This document shows, one piece after another, positions 1 through 5,152 of a stretch of 5,455 nt of DNA. This stretch comes from Acidobacteriaceae bacterium. Lineage in GTDB: Bacteria > Acidobacteriota > Terriglobia > Terriglobales > Acidobacteriaceae. Where the stretch lies: contig PMCH01000189.1 of the NCBI GenBank assembly GCA_003154055.1, positions 14,775-20,229 of the forward strand, written 5' to 3'. Each line of letters opens with the position of its first letter. Within the stretch, counting starts at the first letter, position 1. A program made the position numbers and the translations under genes. Under the pieces are notes generated by a model, which ran no database searches, was not told the origin of the DNA, and worked only from the letters and a program-made list of their open reading frames with translations.

Positions 1-80
1 AACCGGGGCAGAAGGGCACGATCAGGCTCGACGCCCCCAAGACCGCGCCGAAGCAACCACAAAAACCTCCGCAGCAATAG
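1..80 (+). CDS. C-terminal tail of an upstream gene (partial, unidentified)
   Basis: Reading from base 3, an open frame gives 25 residues ending at TAG (78-80). The tail includes GQKGTIRLDAPK followed by a lysine/proline/glutamine-rich stretch ending PPQQ. The codons mostly end in G or C except in the last few, as expected for real coding sequence in this genome, and a K/P/Q-rich tail is typical of a disordered C-terminus. The gene starts outside the window, so no function can be assigned. The alternative is chance openness over 78 bases. The frame differs from that of pyrR, which is also open here by chance. Confidence 0.45.
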   Translation, partial: PGQKGTIRLDAPKTAPKQPQKPPQQ

Positions 81-187
81 GCAGGGCGCTGGCTGCTCCT
101 CGCCGGCTCGGGCAAATTCGAGCCTCAATCGAAGCCCCGCTCGATACGGGGAAACAAGCAGTGTTCGCCGCAGTCTGCCCGGCCTCC
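81..187 (+). other. Intergenic gap with two or three overlapping hairpins
   Basis: There is no credible gene here. Two non-overlapping inverted repeats are visible: GGCTCG (105-110) with CGAGCC (119-124) around an 8-nt loop, and CCCCG (135-139) with CGGGG (147-151) around a 7-nt loop. A third pairing, TTCGA (117-121) with TCGAA (129-133), would compete with the first. No T-run follows any of them, so they are not a standard intrinsic terminator, although they lie where one for the upstream gene would be expected. They lie upstream of the proposed pyrR transcription start, so they are unlikely to act as a pyr attenuator. Confidence 0.3.
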
Positions 188-217
188 TTGCCCCGAACCT
201 TCCCGCCCGCGTATGAT
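188..217 (+). promoter_or_regulatory. Candidate sigma70-type promoter of the pyr operon
   Basis: A -35 box TTGCCC (188-193, 4 of 6 consensus) and a -10 box TATGAT (212-217, 5 of 6) are separated by 18 bp. Only 9 bases lie between the -10 box and the ATG at 227, so transcription would begin at about 223-227, at or just before the start codon. That gives a leaderless or near-leaderless pyrR mRNA, consistent with the lack of a Shine-Dalgarno. The call rests on motif matching only. Confidence 0.55.
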
Positions 218-226
218 GCAGCGTTT

Positions 227-799
227 ATGAATTCACGCCACCCGGAACGTTCCTCTGAGATTCGCGAGAAAACGCAATTAATGTCCGCTTCGGAGATCGA
301 GCGCACGCTGATCCGCCTGGCCCATGAAATCGTCGAGAAAAACGACGGCACCGACGATCTGGCATTTGTCGGTATCCGGCGGCGGGGCGTGCCGCTGGCG
401 CAGCGCCTGGCAAAGATCATCCAGCGCATTGCCAAGAAGCCGGTTCCGATGGGAACGCTCGATATCACGCTCTACCGGGACGATCTTTCCACCCTCGGCC
501 CCAAGCCGGTGGTCCAGAAGACCGAGATGGAGTTCCCGGTTGCTGGCAAATCCGTGGTCCTGGTGGATGACGTTCTCTACACCGGACGCACCGCCCGGGC
601 CGCCATGGACGCCCTGTTCCACCACGGCCGTCCCAAGCGCGTACAACTGTGCGTGCTGATCGATCGCGGCCATCGAGAGCTTCCGATCGAAGCGGCTTTC
701 GTGGGGCGCACCGTACAGACCACCGCGCAGCAGATCATCGAGGTCCTGGTGCAAGAGGTGGACGACGCCGAAAAAGTTCTGCTGATGGAGAAGCAGTAG
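227..799 (+). CDS. pyrR: PyrR bifunctional pyrimidine regulator / uracil phosphoribosyltransferase
   Basis: A 190-aa cytoplasmic protein of the type I phosphoribosyltransferase fold. In characterised homologues PyrR binds pyr mRNA in response to UMP and also converts uracil plus PRPP to UMP. Visible landmarks are IRRRG (50-54, pyrophosphate-loop region), DITLYRDD (79-86), the PRPP-binding signature VVLVDDVLYTGRT (110-122) and DRGHRELPI (146-154). All are close to my memory of Bacillus subtilis PyrR, which is about 181 aa. ATG at 227 is preferred. An upstream GTG (161) would add 22 residues with no counterpart in the family. The later ATG (281) would remove EKTQL, which aligns with the N-terminal strand of B. 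subtilis PyrR. No Shine-Dalgarno precedes 227, but a -10 box ends 9 bases before it. As first gene of the pyr cluster it probably regulates or salvages for the genes downstream. No clear PyrR-binding loop was recognised. Confidence 0.95.
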   Translation: MNSRHPERSSEIREKTQLMSASEIERTLIRLAHEIVEKNDGTDDLAFVGIRRRGVPLAQRLAKIIQRIAKKPVPMGTLDITLYRDDLSTLGPKPVVQKTEMEFPVAGKSVVLVDDVLYTGRTARAAMDALFHHGRPKRVQLCVLIDRGHRELPIEAAFVGRTVQTTAQQIIEVLVQEVDDAEKVLLMEKQ

Positions 800-804
800 T
801 GCGG

Positions 805-824
805 CGCGGGCGCCCTCGCCCGCG
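805..824 (+). repeat. GC-rich palindromic hairpin with CCCT loop, pyrR-pyrB gap
   Basis: A perfect 8-bp inverted repeat: CGCGGGCG (805-812), loop CCCT (813-816), CGCCCGCG (817-824). It begins 5 bases after the pyrR stop and is followed by GGAC and only three T residues (828-830). It could weakly terminate or attenuate, or stabilise or process the mRNA between pyrR and pyrB. The same CG-CCCT-CG tip occurs in the hairpin at 4669-4690 behind the cupin gene, so it may belong to a dispersed palindromic family rather than being pyr-specific. Confidence 0.6.
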
Positions 825-848
825 GACTTTGTAATGGAATAAGGATTC

Positions 849-1760
849 ATGAACCCAGCTCGCGGTTCCCTGCTCGGGATCGAACATCTCGACACAGCCG
901 AGATCCTGAAAATTCTCAAGTTTGCCCGGCGCATGAACCCGGACAAGCCGCGGCCCCTCCTTAAGGGCAAGCGCGTGGTGCTGCTTTTTTACGAGGCCTC
1001 CACTCGGACCCGCAGTTCGTTCGAAATTGCCGCCAAGGTGATGGGCGCTCACACGGTCCTCATCCAGTCGGCCGGATCCAGCATCGAGAAGGGCGAGTCC
1101 CTGCTCGACACCGGATACACTCTGCGCGCCGTCGGCGCCGACATCATCGTCATCCGCCATCCCAACGCGGGCGCGCCCCTGGTCATGGCGCAGCACATCG
1201 ATGTTCCGGTCATCAACGCCGGAGACGGCCTGCACGAGCACCCTTCGCAGGCGCTGCTCGATGCCTATACCATCTTGCGCAACAAGAAGAGTTTCAAGGG
1301 ACTCCAGGTGTCGATCGTGGGCGACATTTTTCACAGCCGCGTCGCCCGCTCTGCCTGTCACCTGCTCGGCAAGTTCGGCGTGAAAGTCATCCTCTGCGGG
1401 CCGCCTGAACTGGTGCCCGACATCGCAGCCACCATTGCACCCGGAGTGCGCGTCACCCGGCATCTCGAGGACGCTCTCCGCGGCACCGACGTCATCATGC
1501 TCCTGCGCGTGCAAAAAGAGCGCCTGGCAGGAATGCAGATCGATCTTCCCGACTACATTTCGCGATACCAGATGACGACCGCACGTCTGAAAATGGCCAA
1601 GAAAGACGCCATCGTGCTGCACCCTGGCCCGATCATCCGCGGCCTGGAATTGACCAGCGAAATCGCCGACGGCGCTCAAACGCGCATCCTCGACGAGGTC
1701 CACAACGGCGTCCCCACTCGCATGGCAATCCTGGCGCGCGCCGTAGGGAGGATGCGATGA
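849..1760 (+). CDS. pyrB: Aspartate carbamoyltransferase catalytic chain
   Basis: A 303-aa cytoplasmic enzyme that joins carbamoyl phosphate and L-aspartate to N-carbamoylaspartate, the second step of UMP synthesis. Length is normal for a catalytic chain (~300-310 aa). The carbamoyl-phosphate domain shows STRTR (51-55), the mobile-loop lysine in EKGES (Lys81, equivalent to E. coli Lys84), RHP (103-105) and HPSQALLD (131-138, with active-site His131 and Gln134). The aspartate domain shows GDIFHSRVARS (158-168), LLRVQKER (218-225, with Arg220 and Gln222) and the LHPGPIIRG loop (257-265). The key residues I could place are present. AAGGA (841-845) precedes the ATG with a short 3-nt spacer. No pyrI regulatory-chain gene is seen. 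The gap from pyrR is 49 bp and carries a strong hairpin, and the 3' end overlaps the next gene by ATGA, indicating one operon. Confidence 0.97.
   Translation: MNPARGSLLGIEHLDTAEILKILKFARRMNPDKPRPLLKGKRVVLLFYEASTRTRSSFEIAAKVMGAHTVLIQSAGSSIEKGESLLDTGYTLRAVGADIIVIRHPNAGAPLVMAQHIDVPVINAGDGLHEHPSQALLDAYTILRNKKSFKGLQVSIVGDIFHSRVARSACHLLGKFGVKVILCGPPELVPDIAATIAPGVRVTRHLEDALRGTDVIMLLRVQKERLAGMQIDLPDYISRYQMTTARLKMAKKDAIVLHPGPIIRGLELTSEIADGAQTRILDEVHNGVPTRMAILARAVGRMR
1745..1751 (+). promoter_or_regulatory. Strong Shine-Dalgarno inside the pyrB 3' end
   Basis: AGGGAGG lies 5 bases before the ATG at 1757, within the last codons of pyrB. Together with the ATGA overlap (1757-1760) it fixes the start of the deacetylase gene and suggests that its translation is coupled to termination on pyrB. 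It is the clearest ribosome-binding site in the window, and contrasts with the absent ones before pyrR and the cupin gene. Confidence 0.8.
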
Positions 1761-2545
1761 GACGTCTTGCTTTTGTGTTCTTGCTCTGCGCAGCAACCGC
1801 CGTGGCACAGCAGCGGTCACGAGTGATTCTTGCGGTATTCGCTCACCCCGATGACGAGTCGTTTGTTGGTCCGGTGCTCGCCCGTTACGCCCGCGAAGGC
1901 GCTAAGGTTTATCTGGCAATCGCGACCAGGGGCGAGAAAGGGACAAACGAGCGCGCCGGCATCCCGGCGGGCGAGCCGCTGGCCAAAGTGCGGCGGGAGG
2001 AAGCCTCGTGCTCGTGCCGCCAACTGGGAATCGAGCCTCCGATCTTCCTGGAGTTGAACGACGGTGAACTGGGCGCCATGACCAGCCCGCTCGGAGCAAA
2101 TGTCCAGTCGGTGGCCGACAATGTCGAAAATCTGATCGCAAAGTTGAGACCGGACGTGGTTGTCACCTGGGGGCCGGAGGGAGGCTATGGCCATCCCGAC
2201 CATCGGCTGGTTTCCGATGCTGTCACCCAGGCGATTCAGGCCGAGAAGGCATCGCCCAGGCTTTTCTACCTCGGGTTTGCAAATGATCAAGTCAAGCCAC
2301 TGAACACGGTTTGGGCAGCTTCCGTTTTTTCCTGGCACGCTACCGATCCAACCTATCTCACGGTCCGCGTACCATTCACCAGGACCGACCAGTCGGCGTA
2401 TCACCGGGCGCTTGAGTGCCATAAGTCGCAGTTCTCGGCGGGCGAAATGGAGAAGCTGGAAAAGGCGCTCGACACAGCGTGGGATCAGGGTGTGTGGTTT
2501 CGGCCTTGGTTCGGTGACTGGAAGTCGAACGATCTTCTGAAATGA
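1757..2545 (+). CDS. Exported PIG-L/LmbE family zinc-dependent deacetylase
   Basis: A 262-aa protein with a signal peptide: basic MRR, hydrophobic core LAFVFLLCAATAV and probable cleavage after AVA (residue 17). Cys11 is not in a good lipobox, so a soluble exported protein is more likely than a lipoprotein. The mature part has the PIG-L hallmarks: AHPDDE (29-34, with metal ligands His30 and Asp33 and the likely base Asp32) and GHPDHR (145-150, with the third ligand His146). Characterised members such as MshB and BshB hydrolyse N-acetyl groups from GlcNAc conjugates. The substrate here cannot be read from sequence and is more likely extracytoplasmic. A paired Cys85-x-Cys87 could form a disulfide after export. 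The start is set by a strong Shine-Dalgarno and a 4-bp overlap with pyrB. Its place between pyrB and pyrC is unexpected, because nothing in UMP synthesis needs an exported deacetylase. Confidence 0.88.
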   Translation: MRRLAFVFLLCAATAVAQQRSRVILAVFAHPDDESFVGPVLARYAREGAKVYLAIATRGEKGTNERAGIPAGEPLAKVRREEASCSCRQLGIEPPIFLELNDGELGAMTSPLGANVQSVADNVENLIAKLRPDVVVTWGPEGGYGHPDHRLVSDAVTQAIQAEKASPRLFYLGFANDQVKPLNTVWAASVFSWHATDPTYLTVRVPFTRTDQSAYHRALECHKSQFSAGEMEKLEKALDTAWDQGVWFRPWFGDWKSNDLLK

Positions 2546-2560
2546 TGCGGTCTATAGGAT

Positions 2561-3868
2561 ATGGGTAACCACAAATCCAAGTCGGGATCATCGCTTCTGA
2601 TCAAAGGCGGCCACCTGATCGACCCCGCCGCCCGCATCGACGCGCCCATGGACATTCTCCTGAAGGATGGCCGCGTCGCCGAGGTTGCCGCGCCGAACCA
2701 GATCAAGGGTGCCGACGAGAAATTCGATGCCCGCGGCCTGATCGTCGCTCCCGGCTTCATCGACCTGCATGTGCATCTGCGCGAACCAGGCCAGGTCTAC
2801 AAGGAGACGATCGCCACCGGCACCGCCGCGGCCGCCGCCGGGGGCTTCACTTCCGTCTGCATCATGCCGAACACTGCTCCGGTAGTCGATTCGCCCGAGT
2901 GGGTCCACTGGCTGCGGGAACCGGAACGCGGCGCTCAAGTCAGTGTCTTCCCAATCGCCGCCGCCACCCTCGCCAGCAAGGGCGCCATACTGACTGACTT
3001 TCGCGCCCTCCAGCGAGCGGGCGCCATCGCCGTCACCGACGATGGTAAACCCATCCTCGACGACGACATCATGCGCGAAGCACTCACCCGCGGCGCCGAA
3101 CTGAATCTGCCCATCGTGCAACACGCCGAAGACGTGCGGATGACAGAAAACTGCGCCATGCACGCCGGCGCGAAATCCTTCCGCCTCGGGCTGCGCGGCA
3201 TGACCGCCGCCGCCGAAGCTTCCGTTGTCGAACGCGATGTCCACCTGGCCATGCAAATCGCCAAGTCTCGATACCACGTCGCTCATCTCTCGACCGCGGA
3301 TGCGCTGAAAGCCGTTCGCCGCGGCAAGCGGGCCAATGCGCGGGTCACCTGCGAGGTCACCCCCCACCACTTCTCGCTGACCGACGAAGACGTTGGCGAC
3401 TACGACACCAACTACAAGATGAATCCCCCGCTGCGCTCGGCTTCCGATCTCGAAGCGATCCTGGCCGCGCTCGCCGACGGTACCGTGGACGCCATCGCCA
3501 CCGATCATGCGCCCCACGCCGCCCACGACAAGGAAATCGAGTTCGAGCGCGCCGCCTTCGGCATCACTGGGCTGGAAACCGCCCTCGCCCTGGCCATCAC
3601 CAAACTGCACCGCGAAAAGCGAATGCCGCTCGCACGCGTGGTAGAACTGTTCACCGCCGGCCCCGCCCGCTGTTTCGATCTCCGCGGACGAGGCTCCCTC
3701 GGCCGTGGCTGCCACGCTGACGTCACCATATTTGACCCCAAGAAGAAGTGGATCTTCGAGCGGGCCAAGTCGCTCTCAAAATCAAGAAACACTCCCTTCG
3801 ACGGCTGGAAGCTAACCGGCAGAGTCGTAGCGACGATTGTGAGCGGGAAGATCGTCTATCCCGCTTAG
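2561..3868 (+). CDS. pyrC: Dihydroorotase, class I (active-type)
   Basis: A 435-aa cytoplasmic amidohydrolase that cyclises N-carbamoylaspartate to dihydroorotate, the third step of UMP synthesis. The catalytic pattern appears complete: DLHVHLREPG (68-77, metal ligands His70 and His72, substrate Arg74), MPN (102-104), TDDGKP (159-164, the Asp that replaces carbamylated lysine in class I enzymes), QHAED (187-191, His188), AHLST (241-245, His242), Asn288 in KMNPPLR, and ATDHAPH (313-319, catalytic Asp315). FGITGLETAL (333-342) is also typical. It is therefore a working enzyme rather than the PyrX pseudo-dihydroorotase that accompanies some ATCases. The ATG lies 15 bp after the deacetylase stop. 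AGGA (2556-2559) is only one base from the ATG, an awkward spacing, and the first ~10 residues are probably a loose tail before SLLIKGGHLIDP. Class I enzymes often associate with PyrB. Confidence 0.96.
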   Translation: MGNHKSKSGSSLLIKGGHLIDPAARIDAPMDILLKDGRVAEVAAPNQIKGADEKFDARGLIVAPGFIDLHVHLREPGQVYKETIATGTAAAAAGGFTSVCIMPNTAPVVDSPEWVHWLREPERGAQVSVFPIAAATLASKGAILTDFRALQRAGAIAVTDDGKPILDDDIMREALTRGAELNLPIVQHAEDVRMTENCAMHAGAKSFRLGLRGMTAAAEASVVERDVHLAMQIAKSRYHVAHLSTADALKAVRRGKRANARVTCEVTPHHFSLTDEDVGDYDTNYKMNPPLRSASDLEAILAALADGTVDAIATDHAPHAAHDKEIEFERAAFGITGLETALALAITKLHREKRMPLARVVELFTAGPARCFDLRGRGSLGRGCHADVTIFDPKKKWIFERAKSLSKSRNTPFDGWKLTGRVVATIVSGKIVYPA

Positions 3869-3909
3869 CCACCAAGAACCAGAAGGCACTCGCGCTTCCG
3901 TAAAATTTT

Positions 3910-3937
3910 CTGAGAACTGAGAACCGGGAACTGAGAG
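3910..3937 (+). repeat. Heptamer tandem repeat, four copies of CTGAGAA
   Basis: Four adjacent 7-base units lie in the pyrC-cupin gap: CTGAGAA (3910-3916), CTGAGAA (3917-3923), CCGGGAA (3924-3930) and CTGAGAG (3931-3937). The first two are identical, the third differs at two positions and the fourth at one. A 9-base sequence, GAACTGAGA, recurs 14 bases apart at 3914 and 3928. The array lies just upstream of the proposed cupin -10 box. It resembles the short tandemly repeated heptamers known between genes in some bacteria. Confidence 0.7.
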
Positions 3938-3946
3938 CTATTTCAG

Positions 3947-3955
3947 TGCTAAAAT
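3947..3955 (+). promoter_or_regulatory. Candidate extended -10 promoter of the cupin gene
   Basis: TGCTAAAAT combines an extended -10 TG (3947-3948) with TAAAAT (3950-3955, 5 of 6 consensus). The box ends 8 bases before the ATG at 3964, giving a transcription start close to the start codon. I see no convincing -35 box at 16-18 bp, where the heptamer repeat lies. A second TAAAAT occurs at 3901-3906 and is an alternative -10, again without a clear -35. Confidence 0.4.
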
Positions 3956-3963
3956 CCGCCGCC

Positions 3964-4659
3964 ATGAGACGTTTTGTTCCGCTTCTTCTTCTGCTGCTTA
4001 CGGTCGTCGCGCTCGCCCAGCGCCCAGTCGTGATGATCACTGCCGAGCCTTCGCACCATCTCGCCCTCGAAAATGAGTACGTGCGGGTGTTCAAAGTCGA
4101 AGTTGCGCCCAAGACCGCCACCTTGCTTCACTTCCACGGCCACGATTATTGCTTCGTTACGCTGGGCGATTCTCATGTCTCCAACGAAGTCGAAAACAAG
4201 GAACCGGCCGATCTGAAATTCGCCGACGGTGAAACGCGCTTCGTTCCCGGCAACTTCGCCCACGCCGCAAGAAATCTCTCCGATCAGCCGTTCCGCAACG
4301 TGACCATCGAACTCCTGCAGGACGAAGAACTGCGCAGCGCGCCCTCTCCCTGGCCGATGGAAGGCGGAGACAAGGATTTTCCTGGCGGACACGTGAAGGT
4401 CCTCTTCGTCCACGATGGAGCTCGCGCCTTGCAGGTCGAACTTCAACCGGGCGCAACCATCCCCAGCCATCATCACGACGGACCGCATTTGCTGGTGGCG
4501 GTAAGCGATCTCGAGCTCCGCAGCGATGTCGACGGCCAAGGTCCCATGCCGGGAAAGTTCATATCGGGCGACATCAAGTGGCTCCCCGGTGGCTACACGC
4601 ACACGGTGACCAACACGGGCCAGAGAGTTGCGAGATTTGTGACGGTGGAGTTCAAGTGA
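3964..4659 (+). CDS. Exported bicupin protein (two cupin domains), function unknown
   Basis: A 231-aa protein with a signal peptide (MRR, leucine-rich core, likely cleavage after ALA or ALAQ near residues 18-19). Two cupin barrels follow. The first has HFHGH (56-60) and a second motif GETRFVPGNFAHAARN (89-104, His100, Asn104). The second has GATIPSHHHDGPH (163-175) and GDIKWLPGGYTHTVTN (202-217, with Pro208, Gly210, His213 and Asn217 in the standard spacing). In both domains the usual metal-binding glutamate after HxH is replaced, by about Tyr62 in the first and His175 in the second. The histidines suggest metal binding, but no enzyme can be named. ATG at 3964 is preferred over an in-frame GTG at 3946 because it directly begins a clean signal peptide. 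There is no Shine-Dalgarno. The 95-bp gap and own -10 box suggest it is transcribed separately from pyr. Confidence 0.82.
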   Translation: MRRFVPLLLLLLTVVALAQRPVVMITAEPSHHLALENEYVRVFKVEVAPKTATLLHFHGHDYCFVTLGDSHVSNEVENKEPADLKFADGETRFVPGNFAHAARNLSDQPFRNVTIELLQDEELRSAPSPWPMEGGDKDFPGGHVKVLFVHDGARALQVELQPGATIPSHHHDGPHLLVAVSDLELRSDVDGQGPMPGKFISGDIKWLPGGYTHTVTNTGQRVARFVTVEFK

Positions 4660-4668
4660 TGCGCGTAG

Positions 4669-4690
4669 GGACAGCCGCCCTCGGCTGTCC
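4669..4690 (+). repeat. Palindromic hairpin with CCCT loop after the cupin gene
   Basis: A perfect 9-bp inverted repeat: GGACAGCCG (4669-4677), loop CCCT (4678-4681), CGGCTGTCC (4682-4690). It starts 9 bases after the stop codon. A weaker hairpin follows at once, GCGGGG (4692-4697) with CTCCGC (4703-4708). No T-run is adjacent. It shares the CG-CCCT-CG tip with the hairpin at 805-824, while the outer arms differ but stay fully paired. It could stabilise the 3' end or contribute to termination. Confidence 0.65.
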
Positions 4691-4731
4691 AGCGGGGTGA
4701 AGCTCCGCAGATTCTCGCTGTCTGCGCATAA

Positions 4732-4778
4732 GAAAACGGGTGGCGCCGTGGCTGTTTTCCACTTCAAGTATCTTTTTT
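4732..4778 (+). terminator. Weak terminator-like hairpin with distal T-run
   Basis: GAAAACGG (4732-4739) can pair with CTGTTTTC (4752-4759), including one G-U pair, around a 12-nt loop that contains GGCGCC. A run of six T (4773-4778) follows, but 13 bases away, farther than in a standard intrinsic terminator. The T-run falls about 11-16 bases upstream of the candidate -35 box at 4789, so it may instead be part of an UP element for the rRNA promoter. Confidence 0.25.
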
Positions 4779-4788
4779 GATTCTCCCC

Positions 4789-4817
4789 TTGCGCAACTCC
4801 TTGCATTTTGGTATAAA
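4789..4817 (+). promoter_or_regulatory. Candidate upstream rRNA promoter (P1), extended -10
   Basis: TTGCGC (4789-4794, 3 of 6) and TATAAA (4812-4817, 5 of 6) are spaced by 17 bp, and TG at 4809-4810 makes it an extended -10. T-rich sequence upstream (4771-4778) sits where an UP element would be. Predicted start is about 4824. It would give a leader of about 575 nt before 16S rRNA. An independent short transcript ending before the second promoter cannot be excluded. Confidence 0.5.
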
Positions 4818-4823
4818 CATCAG

Positions 4824-5152
4824 GTCGAGGACAGTGACTGAGTGTCTAGGCCTGCCTGTGCATCCTTCGGGCGGCTAGTGGCATCCAATTAGCAAGCCTC
4901 CAATTGACCCCGGGTCCCGGGGTTCGCATTCGGGAACAAGGTTCCTGAAGGGTTTCGCGAAAAGCAGAACCTCCAAGCGATCTTTAAGAAGGTTTTGTAG
5001 TCTTCCGTTTCGGCTTGTGCCGAAATTGCCAACCGAGAGCGGAAGAGGCGTTTCGTCGCGTTGTCGCAAAGAGTTCTCCACGCTTGATTTTCCAGTCTGG
5101 ATGGCAACTCCCCGCTGTGCAAAGCAGGTGGAAATCCTGTGATTGCAAAGGG
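4824..5152 (+). other. Non-coding leader stretch between the two rRNA promoters
   Basis: About 330 bases without a credible protein or tRNA gene on either strand. GC content is visibly lower than in the coding regions. Structures seen are a near-perfect direct repeat of TCCAATT (4884 and 4899), a 17-bp palindrome (4907-4923), a small hairpin GGAAC/GTTCC (4933-4945), and a 7-bp hairpin TTTCGGC (5008-5014), loop TTGT, GCCGAAA (5019-5025). No tRNA cloverleaf, SRP RNA, tmRNA or RNase P motif was recognised. It is most simply the far-upstream leader or control region of the rRNA operon. Confidence 0.5.
4907..4923. repeat. 17-bp perfect palindrome, operator-like
   Basis: ACCCCGGG (4907-4914), central T (4915), CCCGGGGT (4916-4923). 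The arms match exactly with a single central base, so as DNA it is a dyad of the kind bound by dimeric proteins. As RNA only the outer five pairs could form, around a 7-nt loop. It lies about 85 bases downstream of the P1 start and 230 upstream of P2. Confidence 0.5.

Noticed and set aside
161..226. Upstream GTG extension of PyrR, with the frame open back to base 2
   Set aside because: The added residues have no counterpart in PyrR, the frame runs over another likely coding tail, and the promoter at 188-217 would lie inside it.
22..468. Antisense open frame of 148 codons over pyrR
   Set aside because: It overlaps the conserved pyrR coding region, its product is arginine/serine-rich with no recognisable motif, and high-GC genes commonly leave such shadows.
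735..1820. Antisense open frame of 361 codons over pyrB
   Set aside because: It is opposite a clear ATCase and its composition is that of a reverse-complement shadow, with no motif.
2542..2568. Eight-codon mini-frame (MMRSIGYG) bridging the deacetylase stop and pyrC start
   Set aside because: It is too short to judge and has no clear ribosome-binding site. It might be a coupling frame, but chance is more likely.
2588..3715. Antisense open frame of 375 codons over pyrC
   Set aside because: Glycine-rich shadow of the dihydroorotase, with no recognisable domain.
3949..4806. Antisense open frame of 285 codons over the cupin gene
   Set aside because: The sense strand has a signal peptide and two cupin motifs, and the antisense product shows nothing recognisable.
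4905..4950. tRNA-like sequence (GGTTCGCATTC resembling a T-arm)
   Set aside because: No acceptor stem, anticodon arm or CCA end could be built around it.
4977..4990. Second boxA-like sequence (GATCTTTAAGAA)
   Set aside because: It matches only the TCTTTAA core and lies upstream of the P2 promoter. The site at 5265 is better in sequence and place.
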